Part shown: piece after piece, positions 20,666 through 32,689 of the stretch
Layout of the letters: every line of letters begins with the position of its first letter
Numbering within the stretch: position 1 is the stretch's first letter
NCBI RefSeq assembly: GCF_018446385.1
Contig: NC_056002.1
Location: 9,682,894 to 9,746,893 of the forward strand
Length of the DNA: 64,000 nt
Direction of reading: 5' to 3'
From: Zingiber officinale
Taxonomy: Eukaryota; Streptophyta; Magnoliopsida; Zingiberales; Zingiberaceae
The notes under the pieces: generated by a model
Seen by the model: only the letters and a program-made list of their open reading frames with translations
The model's database searches: none
Told to the model about the DNA's origin: nothing
Translations under genes and position numbers: made by a program

Positions 20666-22813
20666 CGTATGATCATTTGAGAGAGGGTGAATCATGAGTA
20701 TTTTGCATATATATATAAACTTATCAAAATCGAGTGTGCAGTGGAAGAAAACCAACTAAGACAAAAGAGTAGCACGCTATCGATTATTTTGTTTGCAACT
20801 CTAACAACTACTACTCCAAGACACCCCCCTTGGGACGTTTCAGACGAGCAATTCACTAAGATTTTCTTCTGAAGTATTTTCGGACAAAGATGTTGAATAT
20901 AAGGATGAATAAAGTGTAACACACTACACTTTCCTATGCAAGTATAATAATAATCAACAATTAACTGTTTTATCGATAATAGGAGCTTGATGTCGGTATG
21001 GTTTTTGCTATAGAAGTTTACTCAATCATGAGTTCGGCGCAATAAGGTCGCAGCATAGCAGTTGCAAGGTGATTGCGTAGTAGAATCGAGTTGAAGCTTG
21101 TTTCAGAATTGATGTTCTGCACTGTTTCGGTGAACTTCTTTTACAAGGAATTGGGGGTGCCTCGATTCATCTAGGACGCCTCCATGCACGCTGATTCGAT
21201 CCAATGACATCGGCATTTATCCTATTTCAGGCGCCTCTAGTGTCCCCAAGTGCCTCCAATGTGCTGACGTCTATCCTCGTAGCTTATCTACCACGGGGTG
21301 CCTCGGTTCACCAGAGGCACCTCTAGTCACCCAAGATGCTTCTGTTCACTAGAGGTGCCTCTATTCACCTAAGACGCCTCAAATCACCTGAGACACCTCT
21401 GTTAACTTGAGACACCTCTGTTCATCCGAGACACCTCTATTCACCTAATACGTCTCTAGTCACCTGAGATGTCTCTGTTCATCCGAGGTGCCTCTGTTCA
21501 CTTGAGACACCTCTAACCAACTTAAGCGCTTAGCGTACTATTCATTCCAGCTTGACTTTTCACTTCAAGCTTGACTTTTCACTCCATTTATGCTGATATG
21601 ATCCAATGATGTTGGCGTTTATCTTATTCCAAGCGCCTCCAGTATCTCTGGGCACCTACGAAGTGCCAACGTCTATCCTCACATCTTATCCCGCGCAGGG
21701 CGCCTATGTTCACCTGAGGTGCCTCAGTCACCCGAGGTGCCTCTATTCACTCGAGGCACCTCTGTTAACTCGAGACACCTCTAATCACCCAAGGCACCTC
21801 TATTTACCCAAGGTGCCCTTGTTCACCCGAGATGCTTCCAATCGCCCAAGGTGTCTTTGTTCACTTGAGGTGCCTCCAACCAATTGAGGCACCTGAAGTA
21901 CTGTTCATTCCAACTTGACTTTTCACTTCATTCATGTTGATCCGATCCAATGATATTGGCGTTTATCCAATTCTTGGCGCTTCCAATATCCTTGGGCACC
22001 TCCAAATTGATGACATATATCCTCGCAGCTTATCCAGCGCAGGGCGCCTTTGTTCATCTGAAGCGTCTCCAGTCACTCAATATGCCTCTGTTCACCTGAG
22101 GTGCCTTTAATCATCCGAGGCATCTTTGTTCACCTGAGGTGCCTCCAGTCACCCGAGGCATCTCTGTTCATCCAAGCCACCTGTGTTCACCTGAAGCACC
22201 TCCAACCAACTGAGATGGCTGAAGTACTATTCATTCCAGTTTGACTTTTCATTTCAAGCTCCTACAAAATATGTTAGTCCAATAACAAAACTACTTGTAA
22301 AATAGAGTCAGCATAAATGCATAAACAATTATATGTTTGTGAATTAGATCATGTCTAACCAAGACCAGGATCTAGTCTTGGTTTCAACTTAGATTTCTAA
22401 GTTGGATCTAAGTTGGACCAATGCTATAATCCCATTGGACTCATTCTCACTATAACTCTCTCTAATTTTTTACCTCCACTTACTATTTGTAGACTTATCT
22501 CCTTGACATTTGATCTTTTTATCTACTAGGACTTCCTGCTAGATACTCATTTGGACTTCAGCCAGTCATATGATCCTACTAATCTGACTGAACTTTCTGC
22601 CAAATATCAAGTGCTCTCTGACCTATCTGGACTTTCTGCCAGTTATCTAATCTGCATGACCTAACTAGGCTTCCTACTTGATGTTTAGTTCTCTAGACTT
22701 ATCAATTCCTTCAGTCTGCACACTTAGTAAATATTATATCGTAACAGGACTTAACTTTGAACCTTTGATAGCATCAAAATATACATTTAATTTTGATGCT
22801 CCTTACACTAACA
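20666..22813 (-). mobile_element. Solo-LTR-like insertion D (2148 bp)
   Basis: The flanks are identical 5-bp duplications GTTGA (20661-20665, 22814-22818). The minus strand starts TGTTAGTGTAAGG and ends with ATTCACCCTCTCTC...ATACG. It holds a repeat cassette at 21190-22210 built on GAGGCACCTCTGTTCACC-type units, and short 'gacttcctgctag' units at 22530-22700. Layout and C-rich end match insertion E (37856-39181) and, more loosely, LTRs A, B and C. No coding sequence. It sits between AMT and the SET-domain gene. Confidence 0.75.
21190..22215. repeat. GAGGTGCCTC tandem/palindromic array in insertion D
   Basis: Dozens of units of about 20-24 bp pair AGGTGCCTC with GAGGCACCT, in three longer blocks. 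Each block begins with a 'gatccaatgat.ttggcgtttatcc' spacer (21190, 21600, 21940), so there is a higher-order period of about 340-410 bp. Confidence 0.8.
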
Positions 22814-22818
22814 GTTGA

Positions 22819-23980
22819 TAAGAATTTTACTGATACATACTTCACAAACATTATTCACGAATATATTTACGAACACTAAGAAGTTGAATACTATGCCCAA
22901 GTTTGCTTGTTTAATTTAACAAACTATTCAAATTTGTTAATTTAATTATTCCGTGTGTATTGAACAAATATAAATAAGTTCTTATCAAATTAAACACTAG
23001 GCTTGTTTACAAACGTTTAATTGACCTAATTTTGAGAAAAGAAAAAACAAAAAACAAAAAAAGCAAGCAAGATGAAGAACCCCTAGTCTGTTTGTCTAAG
23101 TCCTGATTTGTGTATTCATATCCAAATGTACTTCAGGGTTGAAACAGACCCTCAAGCTCAAAAGGAAACCTTGAAACAATTCACTTACATTATTCAGACA
23201 AGCTAAGAATATGAAAAACCTTGAGAAACAATTCGCTTACAATAACCAAACGAGTACAATAAGCACAAATTGTCTAACAATAAAAAGTCCTCGTTTGCTG
23301 AGTAATAAACCTAACCATGTTGACAAACTAAAGACTGGAAACTGCTTTGCTTGCTCCGATGACTCTGTAGAGAAATATCTCTCTAACGAGCTCACTCTAA
23401 CCTACGGAATCACAGCATTCCCAGTAATTACTGGGTCATCAAAAGGATGCAAATAAGATAAATAGAATATTATAGAAATCGGTCCAGCACCAAAGTGAAT
23501 CATCAGCCACATTTACAATGTACAGACTAAAAAATAGACTCATGTCTTTCTGCACAAGATGGGAACCTTGATATGAGGCATGAGCATCACAAACATAAAT
23601 GTTGCAACTTTTGGCAAACTCCTACGCCATCATCAACTTGGTTTTTATCATGTTCTAAACTGCATTTAGCGAATACTACCAGGGACCAAACAACTGACCA
23701 ATTTGTTTGAATGAAAAGACAAGATCATACCAACAAAAGACCTTTTCTTGAAGGTCTGCCAATCATAACCATCCAACAATTTCCATTGGGACCTCAAAAG
23801 TATCAATTCCTTCATATTTCTCAAGCTTTTCAGATTGATTGAATACAGCACAAACAAGGTATAACAGAAAGGTAGTTGAAGAAAGTGAGGATATGAAGCT
23901 ACAGCAAAATGCAGAGTTAAGGATCAGTAATAATCTTTTGCCATGCTAACAATGTAATCTGAGCCACTATGTAAATAGTT
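22819..23980. other. 3' flank of the ASHH1-like gene
   Basis: AT-rich, with no frame resembling a known protein. It is likely to include the 3' UTR and downstream spacer. Confidence 0.5.
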
Positions 23981-26900
23981 TTAGTGACCATTCTCCAGTA
24001 AGATAACCTCATCTACTGTATTATCTACTTGAGGGGCATCACACACTCGAGGTGTGATCACAATGTTTTTGCAAATAGCATAGTGAAAGTCAAATTCCGC
24101 TTTTAGTTTGCAACAGCTGGCTTCAATCCATTTCTCAGCAACACTGGTAGAAACACTATCTTGGTTGTCCCTCTCATGCTCCTCAATAGCTGGTCTTATC
24201 TTATCATAAAGAGAATCCAGTCGCGCTGTAGCCTGCTTCTTTGTTTCCTGCATAAAGAGATCAAAAACTTCATAACTCATGTTCCTTGAAAAAGTAAGAA
24301 CCAACCAATTATTAGAACTTTTAATTCGTTAATTAAATATCTTTACTTCAACAGATTGTATGTTTTTGTGAAATAGACCAAGCAGTAGAATTTTTATCAG
24401 CCGCCAAACGCCAAATAACAGGGTTAGCAAGGAACTAGCTATTTAGCTCATAAGAAACAGATGTCTGTAAAAATTGACATGAACCACTTGAACCATTGCA
24501 TTGTTAACTATGAATGGCGGAACCAATCATATTGGTGTCAGATAGTGTCTTCCAAAATGATCCAAGTCCTTGCATTCAGCGACCTGCCTTTTGAAAAGCA
24601 AAGAAAATTCATACACATTGGAGACCAACCCAAAGATTGGATGGGAAGGATTGCCAGAAGTACCAAAGGACCCATCAAGCAAATAATAGATGAGCCCTGG
24701 GCAGAAGAGCATCTGCAGTGAGCTAATTAGTTGTATTTAAGCACCTTCAGTGGAAAATTATCCACTTTACCACAAGGTTATAACAGGCAAAATGTTGCAG
24801 AACAAAATTTAAAGTCTCATTCAAAGCCAAGGACTCTGTCCCCAGCCAGAACTAGATGTGCCGATACATGCTGGTGCAAGTGGATGGTGCCAATCCCATA
24901 CCTGTTCCTCTGAAGAGCCCTTACAGCAGCAGCAACAGTAGAAGAAGAAGAGAAGACAAACAAGTCTTGTGCAACAGAAGAGGATTAACGTGATCGGTCA
25001 AGATGAAGAACTACCAGAGGAAAAATACTTCTACAATTAATCTAAAATATATCAAAGGACATTTATTATAACTATAAAAAACTACAAAAGGAACAAAGAC
25101 AACTGTCTTTAAAAGTATTAGCAATTTTTTTCAACCGGTTCACTTGACTGCTGAACTTTAAACTGTAATGTTAATATTTAAACCATTCAAATGAAAAATA
25201 ATACCTAAGGTTTTTGCGAAATTCAACTAAGACAATCTCTCCACCAAAGGAATTTATTTAGGAATTATTCTTACCTCACAAGCAAGAATTTCTTCACGTG
25301 CTTCAGAGATTGCTAAGCGCTCACAAATTAGTTTCACATCAATTTGTTTTCGCATTCCAATTTTAGATTTACCACCAGCATTTCGTGATGAGCTTTTTGA
25401 CAATGGACTTGACTCTGTGTGATAATTGCGGCAAGCATGGTTACTCCGAATGCGTGAAATCATTGCACTTTTTTTAGCAGAATTTTGCTGAGTGCTCTCC
25501 AAGTATATGGTATCTTCCTCTGTTGTATCATATTTTGCTTCATCAATTTCCATAGGGGCAAAATTGATTGGTTCCACCACAATCGGCATTGATTGAGAAA
25601 ATATTGGAGAATCAAAATCATCCGTATTTCTCAGTAATTCTTCATTATCCCTTTCAGCAATTGGAATATATGGGATAATTGCGTTATGAGACTTCGATGT
25701 TGGCTCATCATCATCAGAATCATACAAAGGAACATTCTCGACTGAGTATCTTCCATCACAACAAACCATGTATGTCAAGTAAGCAACTATCCACAAACGT
25801 GGAGAAATTTACATGAACAGAAAGGTAACTACAGAAGGCTGTAAGCAATGCAACTAGTCATAACTGTAATCCTAAATAATTGGAGTTACAAGTAGAGAAC
25901 CATATCTTTGTTTATCTTCACTTTTTTTACATTTTAATCTACAGCTTTATCCAACTGCAATGACTAATACTAATGTTTTAATTGGTAAAATGCATCAACT
26001 AAAAAAATGTACATAGTTATTGCCCCAGGACCAAAGTGAATCGCATCCAATTAGTTTAATGACATAAGCTGCCTTATTTCACATGAAATAATGGAAGATT
26101 TAAGTTTCCAGCATACAACACCACAAGAAGCCGTGAAGACATATTAGGTTTATAAGCCATTAAGAATTAAGTTTATACCGTTATAACTAGGAAAACTAAA
26201 CATATAGTATTATTAGTGCAGTAGAATGATATGCATGGTATTCGCATGCACATAATCAAGCCAATATTCTAGAACATCGGCATAACACCATCAAAATTGC
26301 ACTGAAATACTAGTGCACAAGAGTGATGTTTAATTACCACAACTAGCTTAGCATGTGATGAATAGCTGAACATTACCAAGATGAAAATAAAACATACCAA
26401 TCTAGTAAGCTACCATCAAATGCTAGGTTATTTTGCATCAATAACCCATGAAGTGAGAGGGAAAACTGAACATTCTAACCATGGTAGAGAAGCAAGTTTA
26501 CCTGTCATCGTTATCATCCCAGAGATAGGTGGCCTCCTACAAGATGATCATGGATAAGATAACAAGCAAAGTGATCAAAGAATTCATTTGTCAAAAAGAT
26601 GAAAGCAAATACAGTCTTGAAAATAACATCAATCAAGCCACAGGACAGTGAGGATACAAGAATCAATCTAATTGAGAGAAACAAAAACTAACTTATCAAA
26701 GTGAACTATACCTCAGTGAGAAACAAGAATTTGCTAAAATAAATTAATGAATAGGACATGCCAATCTTGGAAAATAAAAAATACAGAGGATGCTCTAGAG
26801 CCTGTAAGTTTTCTGTAAATTGCATCTGAATTCTGAATAGTAATGATTTAGCACCTCAATTATAGCATAAAAGATTTACTTGTCTGCCTTCAGTATTTTT

Positions 26901-29900
26901 TTCCCAAAGTAAATTCAAGGGAACCATTATTAGGGATCAAATACTTGAGGTGTTCAAATAAAGTTAACCTCTAAAAGCAAACAAGTGGTGTTTGAGAATC
27001 ATATTTCACCTGAAAACCACGGGATTTAGCTCCAAGAAATTCAGAACAGCAGGATGCACCACAAAGACAGCGGACTATGGCACCACCATACCATTCAAAA
27101 TTATAGTCATAAGCCAACTCTGTTCCAGCAGGAATATCTTGCATGGCAAAAATCCCAACTCTCACTTCTCCCAACACGTTCCATTTTCTTGTTTCACAAT
27201 TTGGTTGACTACAAGCATTCAAATATTAGAGTCAAACAGTGTCTAACACCCTACTTTTGTCCATAAAAAATACATGGAAATTAATGGAAAAGAGATGGCA
27301 CAAAATTGGAACCATGCATGATTCTCCTGCTGGTACTAATCGTATATCAACAAAATAAAGAGGCTAGCCATGTGAATTAAACACTACTGCCAGGGAATAA
27401 TGGAGTAGCCCTATCATAAGGCAAGTGTCCACCGTGAAGACACAATGCAAAGAAGAACATGTAAGGAGTCACTTCCATCACATAAATCCCGTTCATAGAT
27501 TCTTACCAAGAATGGTTGATGAACCTTGCTAAGCTTCCTTTGTGAGTGGCATCAATTGACTCATCTGCGTTGAGATAAATAATATATGCATCTTTCAATC
27601 CTGATGAAGGAAAAAAGAAATTCTGTGAATAGATAATACAGGCACCACAATATTTCACAATTTTTTTTAAATACCTGCAGATTCATAGGCTTGAGATCGT
27701 TGCTTGGCTTCCTTCCATGATATTACTTCCCCACAGTACTCAATAACAAACTGTCCAGCCTAATTTCCACACAGGTAGAAGTAGCCATAGGTTGACAAAA
27801 AAGAAACAAATAACTAATCAGACATATGAAATGCAGCACGAACAGTTTCTTACATGCAAGAATAAAATACAAAAAAAGGAGTTGTTTCACATCCCCATAG
27901 AACCATAATGAAGGGGAAAGAAGGAAATCATTAATGTTTAATGCTCATAAAAGTTAGACTTCTAATTACCTTGATATTCTCACCAGATAATAGACCCCAT
28001 CCTCGACCTTCAGTTTTGAATAACCTTGATGCAGCATATTCACACTTTTGAAATCTCTGCTATATAGATGAACAAAAAGTAAAAAACCAATAAAAGAGGT
28101 AGAGTAGTACATGAAGAGTCTTCCAAGTGTAACAATGCATATAACACACACCAACAATCTTTTCATGTTTTTATCATTCATCAAACACAAGGCAACAAAA
28201 ACCAAAGCAATTTACTTTGCAAGAGAAGAATACACAAATTACGCCAACATGATAAAATTGTTAAAGTTGATAGGTTAATTACTTATACCAAAAGCTCTAG
28301 TTGGTAGGAAAGAGACAGATTTATATATTTATTTCCTAATTATATTAACACATATTACCATCATAAACCTAATGTATTTCTATCTAGTAAAACCAAAAAA
28401 TGTAGATGAAACCTGGAAATGTTTTGAATTCAGCATGATATTTTCTACTCTTAGATGAATTTCCAGTTACACACTAAATGGTAATACTGAGTCAGGAAAA
28501 AAAATTGCAAAGATGGCTAGAAATGAATGACAAATATGTTCAAAATATCAAAATTGATTATAAAAAATACCCCTGATGCTGCATCTTTGCCATATGCGAA
28601 AAGTAAACATTTCAAAGTTTGAGAAACAGATATCTAACATAAGTTATCTGGCATTCCAATACATGTAATAGAAACATAGATATTTTTGCTATGCTGTACT
28701 AGGCCTTGGATATAGAAGAAAATGTTCTAGCAACAAGTGTGCAATCATCTCTTGCACTATAATATAATATCCACCCTATTTGTGAACAGGTGCATGCATC
28801 CTTTCACAAGTATATTAAAAGGAACCACCAACCTGATTTTTACAGTGACTGCCACAAGGACAATAACCAGGTGTGCATTCAGTGCTAGTGAACACATTCA
28901 AGCATCTGTCACCACATGCACTGTCTGGATTATTGGAATCATATTGACATTCACAAATAGCTATATCTTCCTCTTTCTGTTTCTTATGTCTGAGAAAAGA
29001 AAACCAAAAAATGGTTAAATGGATAAAAGAAAGAGAGAAACACTTATGGTACAAATGATACATGCAAAACTGTAATACTAATCCATATATTTTTCTAATG
29101 TATATTAGAAAGTTGGTTCAGTTGTATGAGTTACATGTACTATGAATTATATTGCAAAAGAAATTAGTTAGAAAAAAAAATCCTTAATGAATGGTACATA
29201 CTTCCTGTGCAAGAATTCATTCCTTTCAATAAGTTTATAAGGAGGTGGGGCTTCACCTTGTTGGCCCTACAAAGTACAAAGTTGTAAATAAGCATTATGA
29301 TCATATATCCAGAAATGTAAAAAAAGGATATTTTGGATTATTAGTGTATTGAGTGGTTATTTTACTAATTGACAACTGAAAAGGTCAATATTAGAAAATT
29401 CATACTGACAAACTATAAAGCAAAAGGTAGCTGCTAGTTTCCTAGCAAGAGAATGAGATTTAGTTTCTTCGGATGGCAAAGGGGACACGCAGAATTTTGA
29501 ATTAGAAACAGAAAGCATTCTAAAGAGGGTATCCAAGGCAGGATAAGCACCAAATCGGGCATGGACAATCTCAGGAGTTCCAGCTAAGGTCACCATCGAG
29601 AACAACCATAATAGGTTGTTTAGTCAACACAAAACCAATTAACTGGTGTCCAAATGCATACTCTGATAAATTATATCAGATTTCAGAACTTAACATAGAA
29701 ATTATGTTAAATCTTTATGTTTTTCGAGATCTATCTTTCAAATTAAATTACGCAAAGAATATAGATAATAAAACAGTCATTACTAAGAGTTTACCAGAAA
29801 AAAATCATCCATTCAGCTAATTGAGTATAGCTAGTTTGCTCTGAGTTATAAAGATAATCAAAAACACATTATACGATAAAGATTAACAAATTGATTTGCA

Positions 29901-31273
29901 TAGAAATATTTATCATTAGTTTGTTTTCCCAAATACAAAGAAGAGAAAAGGCCAACAAAAGTATACGAAGAAAATAAAGCCTTTAGGGGAAAGAAAATAG
30001 TGGTTGATGCATTATGTGGATTAAAAGTCAACCCCAGTCCCCAACTAGACTCATAGTCGCTAGAGTAGTTCTAATACTGTTCCATGTGACAAAGATGAGT
30101 CCGAGGAAGAAAAAAAATTAGTAAGAATTAATAATACCTCATTGTTCACACTAGTATCTTTTTGTTCCTCCAAACCTTAAACAAGCAAAAAAGATCATGT
30201 GAGTTCCATGGCCAGATGCAAATACATAGGATAACAAAATTAAAAAATGGATACATCAAAAGTGTGGATCTTTTTTTCATGACGCCACAATTTTAAAGCT
30301 TGTAATTTCTCATTTGCAGAAAATGATACACCTGCTGCCAAAAAAATAATCCATAAGTTTGAAATCCACATATCTTTTTTTTTTTTTGAATAAGTATCAA
30401 CACGTAGAAAACAATCTTTCAGATCTATCTTTATTACACTTGCACTGGATTACTCTCTTTTTTATTGCATAGTTGCACCTAATTTGTAACAGACAAAAAT
30501 TGCTAAGTTCCAAAGGAAAATAATCATATGATTTCTACATTAGGATAGGAAGGTTTCACCTAAGAAATAGAAGAGTCCGATTAGTTTGCTAAAACCAATT
30601 TAATTGCTGTTCTACGAAAGATAGTCCTTGTGTATTCATTTCATTATCCCTCAATTTTATCCATTTCTAATTATCTTCAGGTGCTTCCACAATGAGCTCC
30701 AAGTCTAAGTCAATGGAAAGATTTGAAATATTTCATTATCTTACTCTACCTAAACAACAATGTCTTAAAATAGTAATCTTGTACTTGACATTAGTCAGAA
30801 ATACAATGATATGCAAAGAATGAAAAACAAGTAATCATAATATAAAAAAAAAGGTTGCACCAGCTAGAAAAGAAGGGAAGAGGCAAACAGCCTACCTAAA
30901 CACATGATACGATAACCCAGAAAACAAATGATAACCTTCTCTTATTGGTAGAAAATCCTTCATCTATCATTAGAAAAAGATCATAGTAGCTTGGAGTAAA
31001 GAAGAAACAGATGATAATACCAAAGGACAAATAAGGATTTAGCTAAACATACAAACAACCGGAGTCATCTTATCAAAAGATGTTTAAATCGGCTGAGAAA
31101 TAGATAATTGCAAGTTAAAATTTCGCAGATGAGTGGATGGGAACACCACATTTGCATGACATAAGTAAGATAAATGATGATCAACCAAATAGGTACAAAA
31201 ACCAAGGAAAACAAAGGCAACTAGTTTACTGATTGAGTAGGAAGTAAGAAAACAGAAATAGAAAACCTTCCAT
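23981..31273 (-). CDS. ASHH1/SDG26-like SET-domain histone methyltransferase (11 coding exons)
   Basis: Coding exons: 31273-31267, 30175-30138, 29266-29202, 28989-28833, 28056-27970, 27759-27675, 27600-27507, 27208-27010, 26536-26502, 25749-25275 and 24247-23981. All introns are GT-AG, phases agree, and the sum is 1509 nt (502 residues), close to Arabidopsis ASHH1. Order: AWS cysteine-rich domain (about 49-87, CECQYD...CTPGYCPCG), SET domain with GRGWGL (106-111), RFINHSC (ending at Cys178) and AYDYNFEW with the catalytic Tyr213. Post-SET cysteines are at 225, 227 and 231. A long acidic/Ser-rich linker and a charged C-terminal region with PAIEEHERDNQDSVSTSVAEKW follow. The family methylates histone H3 (K36, reported also K4) in nuclei; Arabidopsis SDG26 promotes flowering. 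The first coding exon carries only ATG GAA G, so the N-terminus is the least certain part. Confidence 0.93.
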
Positions 31274-31980
31274 CTCCGGACCTCGTTCCTTGTAACGACT
31301 TGGTCTTTGGCTTGCGTCTGAGCGCCAATTTGGATGCTGCTAGACAGCCTGTTGAGGGTAAAAGGGTTTAGGGTTTAGGATCATGAAACTCCTGCCAATG
31401 TGATGGTATGGAAGATAAACAAATTTAAAAATAATAATAATAAAAAAAAAGTGATTTCCTAGGGCCTTGTGGTAAATGGGTACGCCACGAATGGACTTAT
31501 GGTCTGCTGGAGCTTGCCCGGGATCTATTGGATGTGAGAGGAACTTGAGATGCGATCGCGTTGAGGCTGCAGGATAAATCTTCAATCGCGTGGGCAATCA
31601 GTGGCGCCCAACCAAGTCACAACTGCCCCCAAACTCTGCGAGCTCAGAGCTCACTGAGAATGCATATGGTCGAATTGAATGGTGGAGATCAAGAAGACGG
31701 TTGCATAGATCGGGGAAAATGCGTGGCGACGAGTTGATCCTGCCGATTCTGATCGATCTACGTTGGAGATGGCAGAGACGGCTGTGGAGAGCGAGAATAG
31801 GGGGGCTGGAGCCGTGGAGAGCGCCGAGCGTGGCCGGGAGAGGGCGACTCAATGGGACGTAGGGAAATTTTTTTCCAAAAGAAAAAACAGAAAAAGAAAA
31901 ATAGGGCAATTTCTAAGAAAGTGCATTTATCTTTAATTAATGAGAATTTATAACAAGAAATCCTAACAATTAAGGAAGGA
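31274..31980 (-). promoter_or_regulatory. 5' UTR and promoter region of the ASHH1-like gene
   Basis: The stretch 31274-31370 continues the first exon upstream of the ATG. A GC-richer CT-rich block (minus strand, 31590-31865) looks like plant 5' UTR or core promoter. ORFs of about 90-100 residues on both strands there have no recognisable domain and are not called. No clear TATA box was identified. Confidence 0.4.
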
Positions 31981-32438
31981 TAGGGGCGTAAATGAATCAA
32001 GTTACTTGTGAACTATTCGAATATCGATTTAATAAATATTTATTTGAGATCGTTTAATAAGTCTTGTTAAAATAAATAAATCAAACTCAAGCTTTACAAT
32101 ACTCAACTCGTTAGCTTGTGAATATATTCATTAGTAAGTTTATTAATAACTTTTAAATAAAAAATAATAATTTTGATATTAAATTTATAGATTTTGTCGT
32201 CTACGATAAATATATTAAATTTATTTGTTAAGTAAAATTATAAATTATAATAGAAATATTATAATTTTTTATAAATATATAATTTAATTTTTAATAAATA
32301 TTTAAATTTATAATTTATATTTATAAAGCTCGTTTAGGCTCGATAAAAACTCATGAGCCATAAATATATTTATTAAATAAAGCGAGTCAAACTCAAATAT
32401 TTAAAAGTTTGGTTCAGCTCGGCTCTATTACACCTCTA
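31981..32438. mobile_element. hAT-type MITE, TAGGGGYGTAA family (458 bp)
   Basis: The ends are TAGGGGCGTAAATGAATC and, inverted, TAGAGGTGTAATAGAGCC. The flanks AGGAAGGA and ACGGAGGA agree at 6 of 8 positions, a decayed 8-bp duplication. It is a sister of 14247-14755. Insertion was directly upstream of the ASHH1-like promoter. Confidence 0.72.
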
Positions 32439-32689
32439 ACGGAGGATAATTATTAACACCCTCTCTCCTATCAATGGCCAAATAATTTCCAATTTACATT
32501 GAACGCTAATTGTAGTAAAAAAAATTAAAAAAACATAGTGAAAGCTAACGATCTTTTTAACATATAATTATAAATAGTACATGTATTATACTAGCATCTC
32601 CTGTTTAATTAACATTCATATTTATTTTAATATTAACCCCTTATATTAAAATAAACTAGTCATCTGTATCAATCTTGACTTAGTAGAAG

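Noticed and set aside
23211-23456. 81-residue plus-strand ORF downstream of the ASHH1-like gene
   Set aside because: No domain, AT-rich flank, no splice context.
29357-29605. 82-residue minus-strand ORF as an N-terminal exon of the ASHH1-like gene
   Set aside because: No splice site joins it in frame to 29266, and the exon at 30175-30138 fits phase and sequence without it.
31590-31909. ORFs of about 90-100 residues upstream of the ASHH1-like gene
   Set aside because: No domain, overlapping frames on both strands; composition fits 5' UTR or promoter.
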